Below are positions 54,122-62,479 of a stretch of DNA of 64,000 bases, piece after piece. The position numbers were made by a program, and so were the translations under genes. This stretch comes from JBBBNV01 sp037137075 (GTDB lineage Bacteria; Bacillota; Bacilli; Paenibacillales; NBRC-103111), in the NCBI RefSeq assembly GCF_037137075.1, contig NZ_JBBBNV010000015.1, forward strand, positions 1 to 64,000, written 5' to 3'. The notes under the pieces were generated by a model, which was not told the DNA's origin, searched no databases, and saw nothing but the letters and a program-made list of their open reading frames with translations. Positions within the stretch are counted from its first letter, which is position 1. Each line of letters begins with the position of its first letter.

Positions 54122-55188
54122 GCGCTCAGCCTCCGACGAACGGGCCGGAGCCGCCTTCATTTGTGAAACGGGGCACTCCTCTTAGCCGCAAAGAGTCGGC
54201 AGATATCCGCAAGCATGTCAAACGTGCGGCCGGATCACGTCCCTCTGGCTGGCGTACCTTCGGCAAGATTTTATTGTGGATTTTGTTTATCGGACTTCTG
54301 GGTGGCGGTGCCGCGGCGGGTTATGTGCTGTTAAAGGCGGACCAGGCGATTCGTACCGTCGGAACAGATGCTTCCGTGCCTGCAGACAAGGCGGATAAAC
54401 CGTTTGCAATGCTCCTGCTCGGCATGGACACCCGAAAAGCGACGGGCAGCCTGAATACTGATGTCATTATTGTGGCGGCGTTTAACCCGGAGCGGAAAAC
54501 AGCTACGCTGGTTTCCATTCCAAGGGATACCTACATGACGGTGAAGGTGAAGGGACTGCGTCAAAACAAGGCCAATGCGTATTATGCCAATTTTAAATTG
54601 GGCGAGCAATCCAAGGGCCAGGCCGAAAAAGAAATGAAGGACTTGTTCTCCAAATATTTGGACGTGCCGATCTCATATATCGGCTCCGTTGATTTCTCCG
54701 GGTTTGCCGCAATCGTGGATCGGCTCGGAGGCTTGACGCTGACAGTGGATTCCGACATGTGCTACCGTGATAATTACGATAAAACCGATATTCGCCTCAG
54801 CAAAGGCCTGCAGCACCTGGATGGGGAACAAACGCTTAATTTTGTGCGTTATCGCCATTCGAACTGCCGTCCGGCTACACCGGAATCCAATGATATTGAG
54901 CGAAATGAGCGTCAATCCATGGTGCTGCGGGAAATTCAAGGCCGCATGCTGTCGCTCGGCAGTCTGACCAGGCTGGGCCCTGTCATTGAAGCAGCTGGAG
55001 AGCATGTCAAGACGGATATGCCGTCCGAGCAAATTCGCAGGCTCCTGATGACATATCTTTTGGCGGGCCGCGATAATATGAACTATGTACACCTTGCCGG
55101 AAAATGGCAAAGTCCTTATATTACGATCGATGAAGAGGAGCTGAAGCAGGCCAAGGATGCGTTGAAGCAGGAACTCAAGGAAGAGTGA
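54118..55188 (+). CDS. LytR-CpsA-Psr (LCP) family wall-polymer transferase
   Basis: 356 residues. A basic cytosolic N-terminus (~1-45), one membrane span (~46-68), then the outward LCP domain: LLLGMDTRKATGSLNTDVII, SIPRDTYMTV, LDGEQTLNFVRYRHS and ERNERQSMVLREIQ. LCP enzymes move teichoic acid or other glycopolymers from undecaprenyl-phosphate to peptidoglycan. It is coupled to two unknown genes, which may assist it. Confidence 0.92.
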   Translation: MSAQPPTNGPEPPSFVKRGTPLSRKESADIRKHVKRAAGSRPSGWRTFGKILLWILFIGLLGGGAAAGYVLLKADQAIRTVGTDASVPADKADKPFAMLLLGMDTRKATGSLNTDVIIVAAFNPERKTATLVSIPRDTYMTVKVKGLRQNKANAYYANFKLGEQSKGQAEKEMKDLFSKYLDVPISYIGSVDFSGFAAIVDRLGGLTLTVDSDMCYRDNYDKTDIRLSKGLQHLDGEQTLNFVRYRHSNCRPATPESNDIERNERQSMVLREIQGRMLSLGSLTRLGPVIEAAGEHVKTDMPSEQIRRLLMTYLLAGRDNMNYVHLAGKWQSPYITIDEEELKQAKDALKQELKEE

Positions 55189-55230
55189 CTGTTCGGTGGC
55201 AGACGGTATGTTATCCGGGCTGGAGCCCAC

Positions 55231-55258
55231 TTTAAAAGAGCCGGTTTTATGCTATAAT
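55231..55258 (+). promoter_or_regulatory. Putative sigma-A promoter of the PPOX-fold gene
   Basis: TTTAAA (55231-55236), a 16-bp spacer and TATAAT (55253-55258), preceded by TGC (extended -10 TATGC-TATAAT). Confidence 0.55.
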
Positions 55259-55350
55259 AGAGGCAAAGGCATTTAGTACATAAGCTTTTACTGATGAACG
55301 CCATACCTGACTTTAGACGCATGTAAGCGATAAAGGAGGCCTTCTACTAC

Positions 55351-55803
55351 ATGGCAGAACTCGTAACAGCATTATCCGAACCCCTGCTCAGCCTGCTTCG
55401 GCAGCAAACGCTCGTTTTGCTCGGCACGACTGATGCGCAGACGGATTCGCCGGCGATTAGCGCCATTTCTTGGGTGTATGCAGTGAATGCCAAAACGGTA
55501 AGGTTTGCCATTGATCAGCGTTCCCGGGTAGTAGCTAACCTTGGCAAACAGCCGCTGGCTGTATTGACTGTGTTCGGCGAAGGAACTATCAACGCTATTT
55601 ACGGCAAAGCCAGACTGGTCTGTGAAGCCCTGGAGGAAGTGCCCTTCAAGCTGGCCTGCTTTGATGTTGAAATCGACACGGTGCGGGATGCGATGTTTTA
55701 TGGCTCCCGCATTTCTGTCGATCCGGAATATGAGAAAACCTATAACAAACAAGCTGCGGAGAAGCTGGATGGACAAGTGTTTTCCGCAATGAAAAAGGCC
55801 TAA
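55351..55803 (+). CDS. Pyridoxamine-5'-phosphate-oxidase-fold protein
   Basis: 150 residues, split-barrel flavin/heme-binding fold: LVLLGTTDAQTDSPAISAIS, VRFAIDQRSRVVANLGKQPL. It probably binds FMN or F420; reaction unknown. AAAGGAGG precedes the ATG. Single gene with its own promoter and terminator. Confidence 0.82.
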   Translation: MAELVTALSEPLLSLLRQQTLVLLGTTDAQTDSPAISAISWVYAVNAKTVRFAIDQRSRVVANLGKQPLAVLTVFGEGTINAIYGKARLVCEALEEVPFKLACFDVEIDTVRDAMFYGSRISVDPEYEKTYNKQAAEKLDGQVFSAMKKA

Positions 55804-55831
55804 GTACGTTTTGTGTACTAGGCTTTTTTCT
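55795..55831 (+). terminator. Terminator of the PPOX-fold gene
   Basis: GCCTAAGTAC, a short loop, GTACTAGGC, then TTTTTTC. The stem has one bulged A. Confidence 0.8.
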
Positions 55832-55885
55832 TACTTCTTACTTGATATAAGGAGAAGGGGTGTGCGGATTCCAGGCTTTTTCAGG

Positions 55886-56446
55886 CTACAGGTTATTGGA
55901 TTGAAACTGCCCTTCGTTTTCCGCTTTGCTCGGCTCGGGCTGCTCCGGACGAATGTCTCTTGGAATTTGGGGGACGATACGTCCGATCAGCTCGGCTAAC
56001 TGCTCCGCTATGCCGGCCATAGGACGTCCATGACGGACGTCATCCCGGATTCGGGCGATTCGCGCATTCAAATCCAGATCCGCTGTGACGAAGGCATTGA
56101 CGCCATACGGGTCCTTGCGAAGCGCTTCTGCTACGGAATACTTAATGACATCGACCCGGGCCCGTTCGAGCGACTCATCTACATCAAGACCGACAATAGC
56201 TGTGTTGCCGATGACAACGCAGGTTGCTTTTTTAACACTGGGATTACTCTCCGCCAGCTTCTCCAAATGATCGGCAACTTCTTGCCGGTTCTCGATTTGC
56301 TTCTTCTCCGGCGCCGTTTGCTGTACACGGATTTGACCGGCTTGACCCGTTGATTCTTGAGAGGGGGCGGTTTCTTTCTGTTGATTCATACACCCGGCCA
56401 GCAGTAAACAGCTTATTCCTGTCGTCCACAAAATGCGAAGACGCAT
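55886..56446 (-). CDS. YlaJ/YhcN-type sporulation lipoprotein
   Basis: 186 residues. A short lipoprotein signal ends in LLLAGC, then a low-complexity linker (~25-55) and the YhcN/YlaJ domain (VADHLEKLAESNPSVKKATC, VIKYSVAEALRKDPYGVNA). Members are spore-envelope lipoproteins. The ATG at 56446 sits about 9 bases after AAAGGA. ATG 56452 is also possible; the longer frame to 56602 would run through the promoter area. In B. subtilis ylaJ lies between ylaH and ylaK. Here it is inverted relative to those genes. Confidence 0.85.
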   Translation of the reverse strand: MRLRILWTTGISCLLLAGCMNQQKETAPSQESTGQAGQIRVQQTAPEKKQIENRQEVADHLEKLAESNPSVKKATCVVIGNTAIVGLDVDESLERARVDVIKYSVAEALRKDPYGVNAFVTADLDLNARIARIRDDVRHGRPMAGIAEQLAELIGRIVPQIPRDIRPEQPEPSKAENEGQFQSNNL

Positions 56447-56574
56447 GTGCATCCGTCCTTTCCGCGATTGGTTCATTGTTTCATAGGTTGTCCCGCATGC
56501 GCCTCGGTTATGTACTTGATCGTGCCTTCCGATTTCCAATTCAGGGCAGGCACAATTCATAGGAGGGAACCCGG

Positions 56575-57906
56575 ATGAAAAAAATTTACGTGCTCGATAC
56601 AAACGTACTGCTGCATGATCCGAACGCGGTTTTCGCTTTTGACGATAACGATGTCGTTATTCCGGCTGTCGTGCTGGAGGAGATTGATACCAAAAAGCGG
56701 AATGCCGACGAGCTCGGACGAAATGCCCGGTATGTATCTAGACTTCTGGATTCCCTTCGGTCGCAAGGCCGCTTATTTGAAGGCGTGGAGCTGGAGCAGG
56801 GGGGCTCTGTAAAGGTAGAGCTGAACCATCGCAGCTTTGTGAAAATGCAGGAGGTGTTCGGGGAGATAACGAATGATAACCGCATTCTGGCGGTTGCTTT
56901 GAATTATCATGTTGAAGAGCAGGAGAAGCCGGAGCCCAAGCCTGTCGTTATTGTCAGTAAGGACACTTTGGTTCGGATTAAAGCCGATGTGCTGGGCTTG
57001 ACGGCCGAAGACTACATGTCCGACCGGATCGTAAGCCAGAGCGATATGTATGCCGGGTGTATCACCCTGAGGGTTCATCCGGGAGTGATCGATGAATTTT
57101 ACAATGCCCGGTTCCTCCCGGTTTCCAGTCTGAACTTGGGATACCCGCTTCACCCGCATGAGTTCGTCATTCTGAAGGATGAAATGGGCACAAGCAAGTC
57201 GGCGCTGCTCAAAACGAGTGCAGATTCGAAGCGACTGGAGCCGCTGTTTCTCAGCAATGACCAAATCTGGGGAATCGGCGCCCGGAACGTTCAGCAGCGC
57301 ATGGCGCTGGAACTCCTGCTGAATGATGACATACCGCTCATCACGCTGACCGGCAAGGCGGGAACAGGAAAAACGCTGCTGACGCTTGCCGCGGGCTTGA
57401 TGAAAATCGAGGATGAGCGCAAATACAAGAAGCTGCTGATTGCGCGTCCCGTTGTCCCCATGGGCAAGGACATCGGTTATTTACCCGGAGAGAAAGAAGA
57501 GAAGCTGCGTCCGTGGATGCAGCCGATTTATGATAATCTGGAATTTTTGTTTGATACGAAAAGACCGGGAGATATCGACAAGGTGCTTGCGGGTCTGGGC
57601 AGTATTCAGGTCGAAGCGCTGACCTATATTCGCGGCCGGTCCATTCCGGGCCAGTTTATTATTATCGACGAGGCGCAAAATCTGACCAAGCATGAGGTCA
57701 AAACCATTGTGAGCCGCGTCGGCGAGGGCAGTAAAATCGTACTCATGGGAGATCCGGAGCAAATAGATCATCCTTATCTGGATGCAACCAGCAATGGCCT
57801 GACCTATTTGGTGGAGCGGTTTAAGCAGGAGCCTCTGTCCGGGCACATTACGCTGGAACGCGGCGAACGCTCGCCGCTCGCCCAATCGGCAGCTGATTTG
57901 CTGTAA
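56575..57906 (+). CDS. PIN-PhoH family protein (YlaK-like)
   Basis: 443 residues: N-terminal PIN ribonuclease domain (IYVLDTNVLLHDPNAVFAFD, catalytic Asp cluster to ~residue 150) joined to a PhoH ATPase domain with LTGKAGTGKTLLTLAAG Walker A, FIIIDEAQNLTKHE Walker B and MGDPEQIDHPYLD. This is the PhoH2 type, proposed to be an RNA helicase-nuclease. GGAGGGAA precedes the ATG. Distinct from the PhoH at 24705. Confidence 0.92.
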   Translation: MKKIYVLDTNVLLHDPNAVFAFDDNDVVIPAVVLEEIDTKKRNADELGRNARYVSRLLDSLRSQGRLFEGVELEQGGSVKVELNHRSFVKMQEVFGEITNDNRILAVALNYHVEEQEKPEPKPVVIVSKDTLVRIKADVLGLTAEDYMSDRIVSQSDMYAGCITLRVHPGVIDEFYNARFLPVSSLNLGYPLHPHEFVILKDEMGTSKSALLKTSADSKRLEPLFLSNDQIWGIGARNVQQRMALELLLNDDIPLITLTGKAGTGKTLLTLAAGLMKIEDERKYKKLLIARPVVPMGKDIGYLPGEKEEKLRPWMQPIYDNLEFLFDTKRPGDIDKVLAGLGSIQVEALTYIRGRSIPGQFIIIDEAQNLTKHEVKTIVSRVGEGSKIVLMGDPEQIDHPYLDATSNGLTYLVERFKQEPLSGHITLERGERSPLAQSAADLL

Positions 57907-57951
57907 GCCTTCCGAGGTCCGTCACCAATTTAACCCATCCCCTTGCGCTAA

Positions 57952-58006
57952 AAGAAAAAACCGCCTAGCTCCGATTCCAGCAGGATCGGGGAAGGCGGTT
58001 TTTTAC
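57952..58006. terminator. Bidirectional terminator
   Basis: AAAAAACCGCC pairs with GGCGGTTTTTT, with an inner CCGAT/ATCGG stem. It serves the PhoH gene on plus and overlaps the stop codon of the minus-strand gene at 58003. Confidence 0.88.
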
Positions 58007-58533
58007 TTGAAGGGATACCCGGTACCCGGGCTGCTCACTTCTTGCGGCTCCAGCCATTCGATGGCACACATATAGGCCCGGGCGATACCTTCCATCAGTG
58101 CCTTGAAGGAGCTATCGACTGCATAGATGCGGCCGTTTCCGTCAGGAAGGGCGGCGAGCAGATGCTCGTCCATTTGGGCTTCGGCCTGCTCCGGTGCTGC
58201 AGCCGCCGGCTGGAACGTGTGGAAGCGGAACAAAGCGCAGGCATCATGGTACAAATAACGGTGTCCCGCCCGGCTTTGAAAGCCATAGTCGTCCCAGAGC
58301 GGCTTCGTTTCCGCGGAAACTGGCAGCATAAGCAGCAAAACCGGTTCAGCGCCGAACTGATAGCGTTCACACAAGCCGGCCGTTTTTTCCTGCTCCTCCA
58401 TGCTGTTGACAATGAGCAGCTCTTTATCGCGGTCGAATAATTGGATTTCCGCAGCCAGCGCCTTGACAAATTGTGCATAAAAGCCCGCCTGCTTGCCTTC
58501 CGGCGGCGCCATAATGATGCCATATTTTAGCAT
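58003..58533 (-). CDS. Hypothetical cytosolic protein
   Basis: 176 residues, no signal or membrane span; begins MLKYGIIMAPPEGKQAGFYA. I recognise no family. The C-terminal half is acidic with an alanine/glutamate stretch. ATG preceded by GGGAGGATGGG. Single-gene unit. Confidence 0.65.
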   Translation of the reverse strand: MLKYGIIMAPPEGKQAGFYAQFVKALAAEIQLFDRDKELLIVNSMEEQEKTAGLCERYQFGAEPVLLLMLPVSAETKPLWDDYGFQSRAGHRYLYHDACALFRFHTFQPAAAAPEQAEAQMDEHLLAALPDGNGRIYAVDSSFKALMEGIARAYMCAIEWLEPQEVSSPGTGYPFK

Positions 58534-58679
58534 GTGCCCATCCTCCCGATTAGTTTCTTATCCAAATTATGCCACAGGAACGGTTCCTTCGGCAAAATGT
58601 GTGAAAATGTGGGTGACAAGACAAGAAGCGGCGGTTTCTGGTAGAATAAATAGAACAACGATTAACAAGGGAGCGCGTT

Positions 58680-60077
58680 ATGATTAATCGGGGAACTTTA
58701 TTCGGTAAGCTAAAAAAACGCTGGATTGTCATTACGGCGGTGGTTGTGTTTGCATTTGGAATGCTGCTGCAATTCGGACTGCAGAAGGAGTCCGTTTCTA
58801 ATTATACGGAAGAAAACGCTGTTATATCCACCGGGGGCCAAACCGATCCCGGCGATGCGGCCAAAGAACTAAGCTTGTCCGTGTCTCTTATGCCCGGGGA
58901 GTTCGAAACCCTGCAGCAGCTGGTGAAGCAGGCTCAGTCTAAACTGCCGGGTGTCAAAATCAAGCTGGACAACCTGACGGAAAAAGAAGCGTACGAGCAG
59001 TACAAGAAAAGCGCCCAGCTCCGTGAAGGGCCGGATGTGATGCTGCTTGACAATATATGGGTGGATGAATTTGCCGCGCTCGGTTATTTGCTGCCTGTCG
59101 ATGAGCAATACACGACCGAGCAGCAGGCCCAGACGCTGCAAACAGTCCTTGGCCAGATAAAATGGAACGGCTATTTGTGGGGCAAGCCCTTTCATGTGGA
59201 GCCTTACGGGTTTGTGTACAACAAGGATGTGTTGACCCGCTGGAAAAGCGCCCAGGATAACGACCCGGAGCTTGCGTCATCCAGCCTGCTGACCGCGCAC
59301 AGGGCAAGCGCACGTCCGGCCGAGGACAAGTACGGTGTATTATTTGACGGCACGGACCCGTATGCTTTTTTCTCCGCCATGTGGGCGTTTGGCAGCGGGT
59401 ATTTGCCCCCTTCGGGCAAAAGCGGCGCCGGCGCGGTTCTGCCTGGCGGGCAAACGGCAGCAGCTTTTAATGCCCCCGCCCAAGTAAAGCTGCTTGAAGC
59501 GATGTTATTTCTAACGGATGATAAAAAAGCGGCTAAACCGGCACCGGCTGCGAAGGAGTCGGCCGCCAGCAGGACAATCCCTCTTGCTTCTGAGACATGG
59601 AATGCGTGGGATGCGCTGGAGCAGGGCAAGGCCCTGATGCTGATTGCCTCATACAGCGAGTTCAAGGCTCACAGCAAGCCGGGAATTATTTTTAACGGCC
59701 TGCCCCTTGCCGGAGGAGAAGCGGGAGGATTATGGCTGAAAGGAAAAAGCCTTGTCGTCTCCTCCCGGTCGGAGGTCTCCAAGGAGGCTTTGCTGCTGGT
59801 CCAGGAGCTGACCTCGTCTGAAGCGCTGCTGAAGCTTTGGGAAGAAGCGAGAGTGCTTCCCGCTTATGCCAGCCTTTACGGGTCCCCTCGCATGAAGAAT
59901 GATGCTGATTTAAAAGAGGTTCTTCCTCTGATTGATTATAGCAAGGCTGTGATGGGAGATCCCGGGCTGCAGAAGAAGCTGGCTAGCTTCAAAATAGAGC
60001 TGGACAAGCTGTGGAAGGGCGAGCACACGGTACAAACGTTCGCCGATCAGAGCCAGAAGCTGTTTGAGGGGAAATAA
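58680..60077 (+). CDS. Extracellular solute-binding protein without cognate permease
   Basis: 465 residues with a MalE-like (family 1) binding fold: GEFETLQQLVKQAQSKLPGV, EGPDVMLLDNIWVDEFAALG, WGKPFHVEPYGFVYNKDVLT. The N-terminus has an uncleaved-looking membrane anchor (~15-35) and no lipobox cysteine, which is unusual for a Gram-positive binding protein. No ABC permease or ATPase gene is near. It may be an anchored sensor or binding subunit for a transporter or regulator encoded elsewhere. Confidence 0.78.
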   Translation: MINRGTLFGKLKKRWIVITAVVVFAFGMLLQFGLQKESVSNYTEENAVISTGGQTDPGDAAKELSLSVSLMPGEFETLQQLVKQAQSKLPGVKIKLDNLTEKEAYEQYKKSAQLREGPDVMLLDNIWVDEFAALGYLLPVDEQYTTEQQAQTLQTVLGQIKWNGYLWGKPFHVEPYGFVYNKDVLTRWKSAQDNDPELASSSLLTAHRASARPAEDKYGVLFDGTDPYAFFSAMWAFGSGYLPPSGKSGAGAVLPGGQTAAAFNAPAQVKLLEAMLFLTDDKKAAKPAPAAKESAASRTIPLASETWNAWDALEQGKALMLIASYSEFKAHSKPGIIFNGLPLAGGEAGGLWLKGKSLVVSSRSEVSKEALLLVQELTSSEALLKLWEEARVLPAYASLYGSPRMKNDADLKEVLPLIDYSKAVMGDPGLQKKLASFKIELDKLWKGEHTVQTFADQSQKLFEGK

Positions 60078-60149
60078 AATCAGCCGGATATCCTTGGCTG
60101 AATAAAAAGCAGCGCCGGTATTACGCTGCCGGGGCTGCTTCTAGACACG

Positions 60150-61316
60150 TTAAAGCTTAAATTGCAGGAGAATCTGGAGCTTGCCTTCGGTCAGCTGAAT
60201 ATCGGTAGCCTGGATAAAGGAAGCGAATAATTGCGGGTAAATGACTAACGGATATTCCGTTTCAAGCTCGGCTTTGGTGGATTCCGGCGTCGCAAAGCCG
60301 TTATACTGCAGGTCGTCAATTTTGAAGCGAATGGCGTTCTGGGGTGTATTCTCGATCTGGTAGGTTCCCTTTATCATCATGGCTTGCCCGTCCTCTTCGC
60401 CGCTTACCACCATTTCATTGCGGCCGAATCGGATGCTCATGTTGCGGAATAGCTCATTGCGGCTGCGAAGATGCTCGTTGATCTGGGTGTCGGTCAACTG
60501 AACGGAGGCCTTCAAGCCCATGCCTCCTTGCAGTGACATATTGTTCCCCTGACTGAGCAGATCCGTCAAGCTTTGGGACGCATCGCTGAGCGCTTTGAAA
60601 TAACGGTTGAATAACGGCTTTCCTTGCTGCTCCCAGCGCTGGCTCATTGCCGCCAGTTCCGCTCTTGCCAAAGCCTGGCGGTCCTCCGGAAGCGAGGTGA
60701 TTTGCTGCTCAACCTCTTGCTCCAGCGCTTCAAGCTTTGCTTTTTGATCCGACAGCCGGGTCTTCATGGCCAGCAGTTCGTCCTGTGCTCTAATCCGGCC
60801 TTCCCGCAGGGATTGCAGGTTCTGCTGCGCATCCGTTAAGCGGGTCAGTATCCGGCGGTCATGCTCCATCATTCTGGCAGCCAGCTCCGAGATCAGAATA
60901 GCCTCTGAGAAGGACCGGGCCTGAAGCAGAAGCAGCCATACGGACTTGCGGCTTCCCATATAATAAGCGGCCAGCATGTGATTCGCTTGGCGCCGGGCCT
61001 GTACAAGCTGGGCTGACGCTTCCTGCAGCTGCTCCTCGGTCTCCAGCAGCAGCTCCTGCAGCTCCTGCTCCTGAACAGCGAGCCGGGCCAGCTCTTGATT
61101 CACTTCACTTAAAGTAATTCCCTTCTGAAGCAAGGAGTGAAGCTCCGTATCCGCCGTCTGATCTGGAGCGGCCGCATTCTCTTGTAGCGGGGCAGCCGCA
61201 GCGACACCGGTTGAGGCCGGGATCAGCGGAGAAATAAGCCAAATCGGAACCAAGAGGACAAGCAGGGCCATGATTCCGCGGCGGGCCGGTTTTCTAGGCA
61301 CTGTATCGTATGCCAT
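60150..61316 (-). CDS. Exported or anchored coiled-coil protein
   Basis: 388 residues. An N-terminal membrane segment (~15-40) is followed by a long coiled-coil (~60-230, rich in Q/E/L, LQELLLETEEQLQEASAQLV) resembling the coiled-coil part of PcsB/EnvC-like hydrolase regulators. A C-terminal ~150-residue beta-rich domain completes it. No NlpC/P60 or M23 domain is attached. The ATG at 61316 is preferred (AAGGAG 12 bases upstream). Possible role in cell-wall enzyme control; inference only. Confidence 0.65.
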   Translation of the reverse strand: MAYDTVPRKPARRGIMALLVLLVPIWLISPLIPASTGVAAAAPLQENAAAPDQTADTELHSLLQKGITLSEVNQELARLAVQEQELQELLLETEEQLQEASAQLVQARRQANHMLAAYYMGSRKSVWLLLLQARSFSEAILISELAARMMEHDRRILTRLTDAQQNLQSLREGRIRAQDELLAMKTRLSDQKAKLEALEQEVEQQITSLPEDRQALARAELAAMSQRWEQQGKPLFNRYFKALSDASQSLTDLLSQGNNMSLQGGMGLKASVQLTDTQINEHLRSRNELFRNMSIRFGRNEMVVSGEEDGQAMMIKGTYQIENTPQNAIRFKIDDLQYNGFATPESTKAELETEYPLVIYPQLFASFIQATDIQLTEGKLQILLQFKL

Positions 61317-61385
61317 CTGTTTATCCTGCTCCTTCCAAGGCTTGGATATCATTAGCGTATCACAAAATTCGAAAAAAATGACTCC

Positions 61386-62336
61386 TCATTTGCTGAGGAG
61401 CCGGAGAATTTGTTCTAACGGCTTGCTGCTGGCCGGGATTTCTTTTTCGAACGTGATAGAACTGCTGTTGATGTCGCTGTAGCGCTGTGTCAGTTTTAGT
61501 TGATAGGCATATGCTTTGCCGGAATCATTCGTGAAGTCAAAGACAAGCGAAGCGGTTTGATCCCGGATAAAGCCGTTCTCGTCCACATGAACCTGGATAT
61601 CCGTAGGCGCTTTCAGCGCGAGCTTGCTGGAGGCCGCCTGCTTCTTCAGCTTGTCGGCTGTTTCCGCACCCAGGAGCGAGTATTGCTTGAGGGCGTCAAC
61701 GAGCAGCGGAAGCTGAGGGGTCAGAGCTGCTGAAGCTTGGTCCAGATTTTTTTCATCCACATGCACCGTAAACTGCTGCGGTTGTTCTGTGAACCATGCG
61801 GGGTCCAGGCTGTCAATCAGCGTATTCATGATCGTCCGCATCAATTCGCCGGACGCTTTCAGATGTTCCGGCTGGATTACGCTTGGCGCGCCCTGTTTAT
61901 CCCCAAGCGCGGTTAAATCCGCGACTGTGTATTCACCCGGTTTGTTTAGTAGGGGAATGGACAGGGCCAGTTTGCTGTCCTTCAGGATGACCGGGATTTC
62001 GACAGCGGCGGGGGAATCCTTGGGTGTGATTTTGACGGTACCCTCAAAGCGGACCGGATCGCTGGATGAAATGCCGGACCATTCGAGCCGGCTGTCACGG
62101 AAGGTGCTTAATACGGCGGCATAAACAGGATTTATGTTTCCGGTGGCTTGAAGCGGCATCGTGAGAGCGGCTTCGCCTTCAAAGCGGTACGTTTTCATTT
62201 CGGCTTGCTTGATGTAGGCTTCCTGCAGATGCGCTTTTGCGGCTTTATTGTCCTTACAGCCAGCGGCAATCACGATGAGCGCGCATGCCAGCGCAAGCAG
62301 ACGCCATCGTTGGACTGGACGGGTCAACAAGTACAT
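61386..62336 (-). CDS. Hypothetical lipoprotein
   Basis: 316 residues. Lipobox IAAGC with Cys at residue 27. The body alternates KTYRFEGEAALTMPL-like beta strands, recalling the LolA/LppX/DUF6612 fold, which binds lipids. AAAGGAG precedes the ATG. It lies just upstream, on the same strand, of the coiled-coil gene, with a 69-base gap. Function unknown. Confidence 0.72.
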   Translation of the reverse strand: MYLLTRPVQRWRLLALACALIVIAAGCKDNKAAKAHLQEAYIKQAEMKTYRFEGEAALTMPLQATGNINPVYAAVLSTFRDSRLEWSGISSSDPVRFEGTVKITPKDSPAAVEIPVILKDSKLALSIPLLNKPGEYTVADLTALGDKQGAPSVIQPEHLKASGELMRTIMNTLIDSLDPAWFTEQPQQFTVHVDEKNLDQASAALTPQLPLLVDALKQYSLLGAETADKLKKQAASSKLALKAPTDIQVHVDENGFIRDQTASLVFDFTNDSGKAYAYQLKLTQRYSDINSSSITFEKEIPASSKPLEQILRLLSK

Positions 62337-62440
62337 ATAAGCTCCTTTCGGTTACGGTATCATCCCCCATTATAACGCTTGCGTCAATTCTTGTCTTGCA
62401 GGATTGCCTAATGCTGGCTGCGGTTAAGGAGGGAACGTCC

Positions 62441-62479
62441 GTGGGTAAGTACATAGAGAGAGAGGTGTATCGCGTTTGA
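62441..62479 (+). CDS. Possible 12-codon leader peptide
   Basis: AAGGAGGGAACG precedes a GTG that opens MGKYIEREVYRV and stops at TGA 62477-62479, overlapping the TTG start of the methyltransferase at 62476. It could couple translation or simply place a strong ribosome site. Expression is not shown. Confidence 0.35.
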   Translation: MGKYIEREVYRV

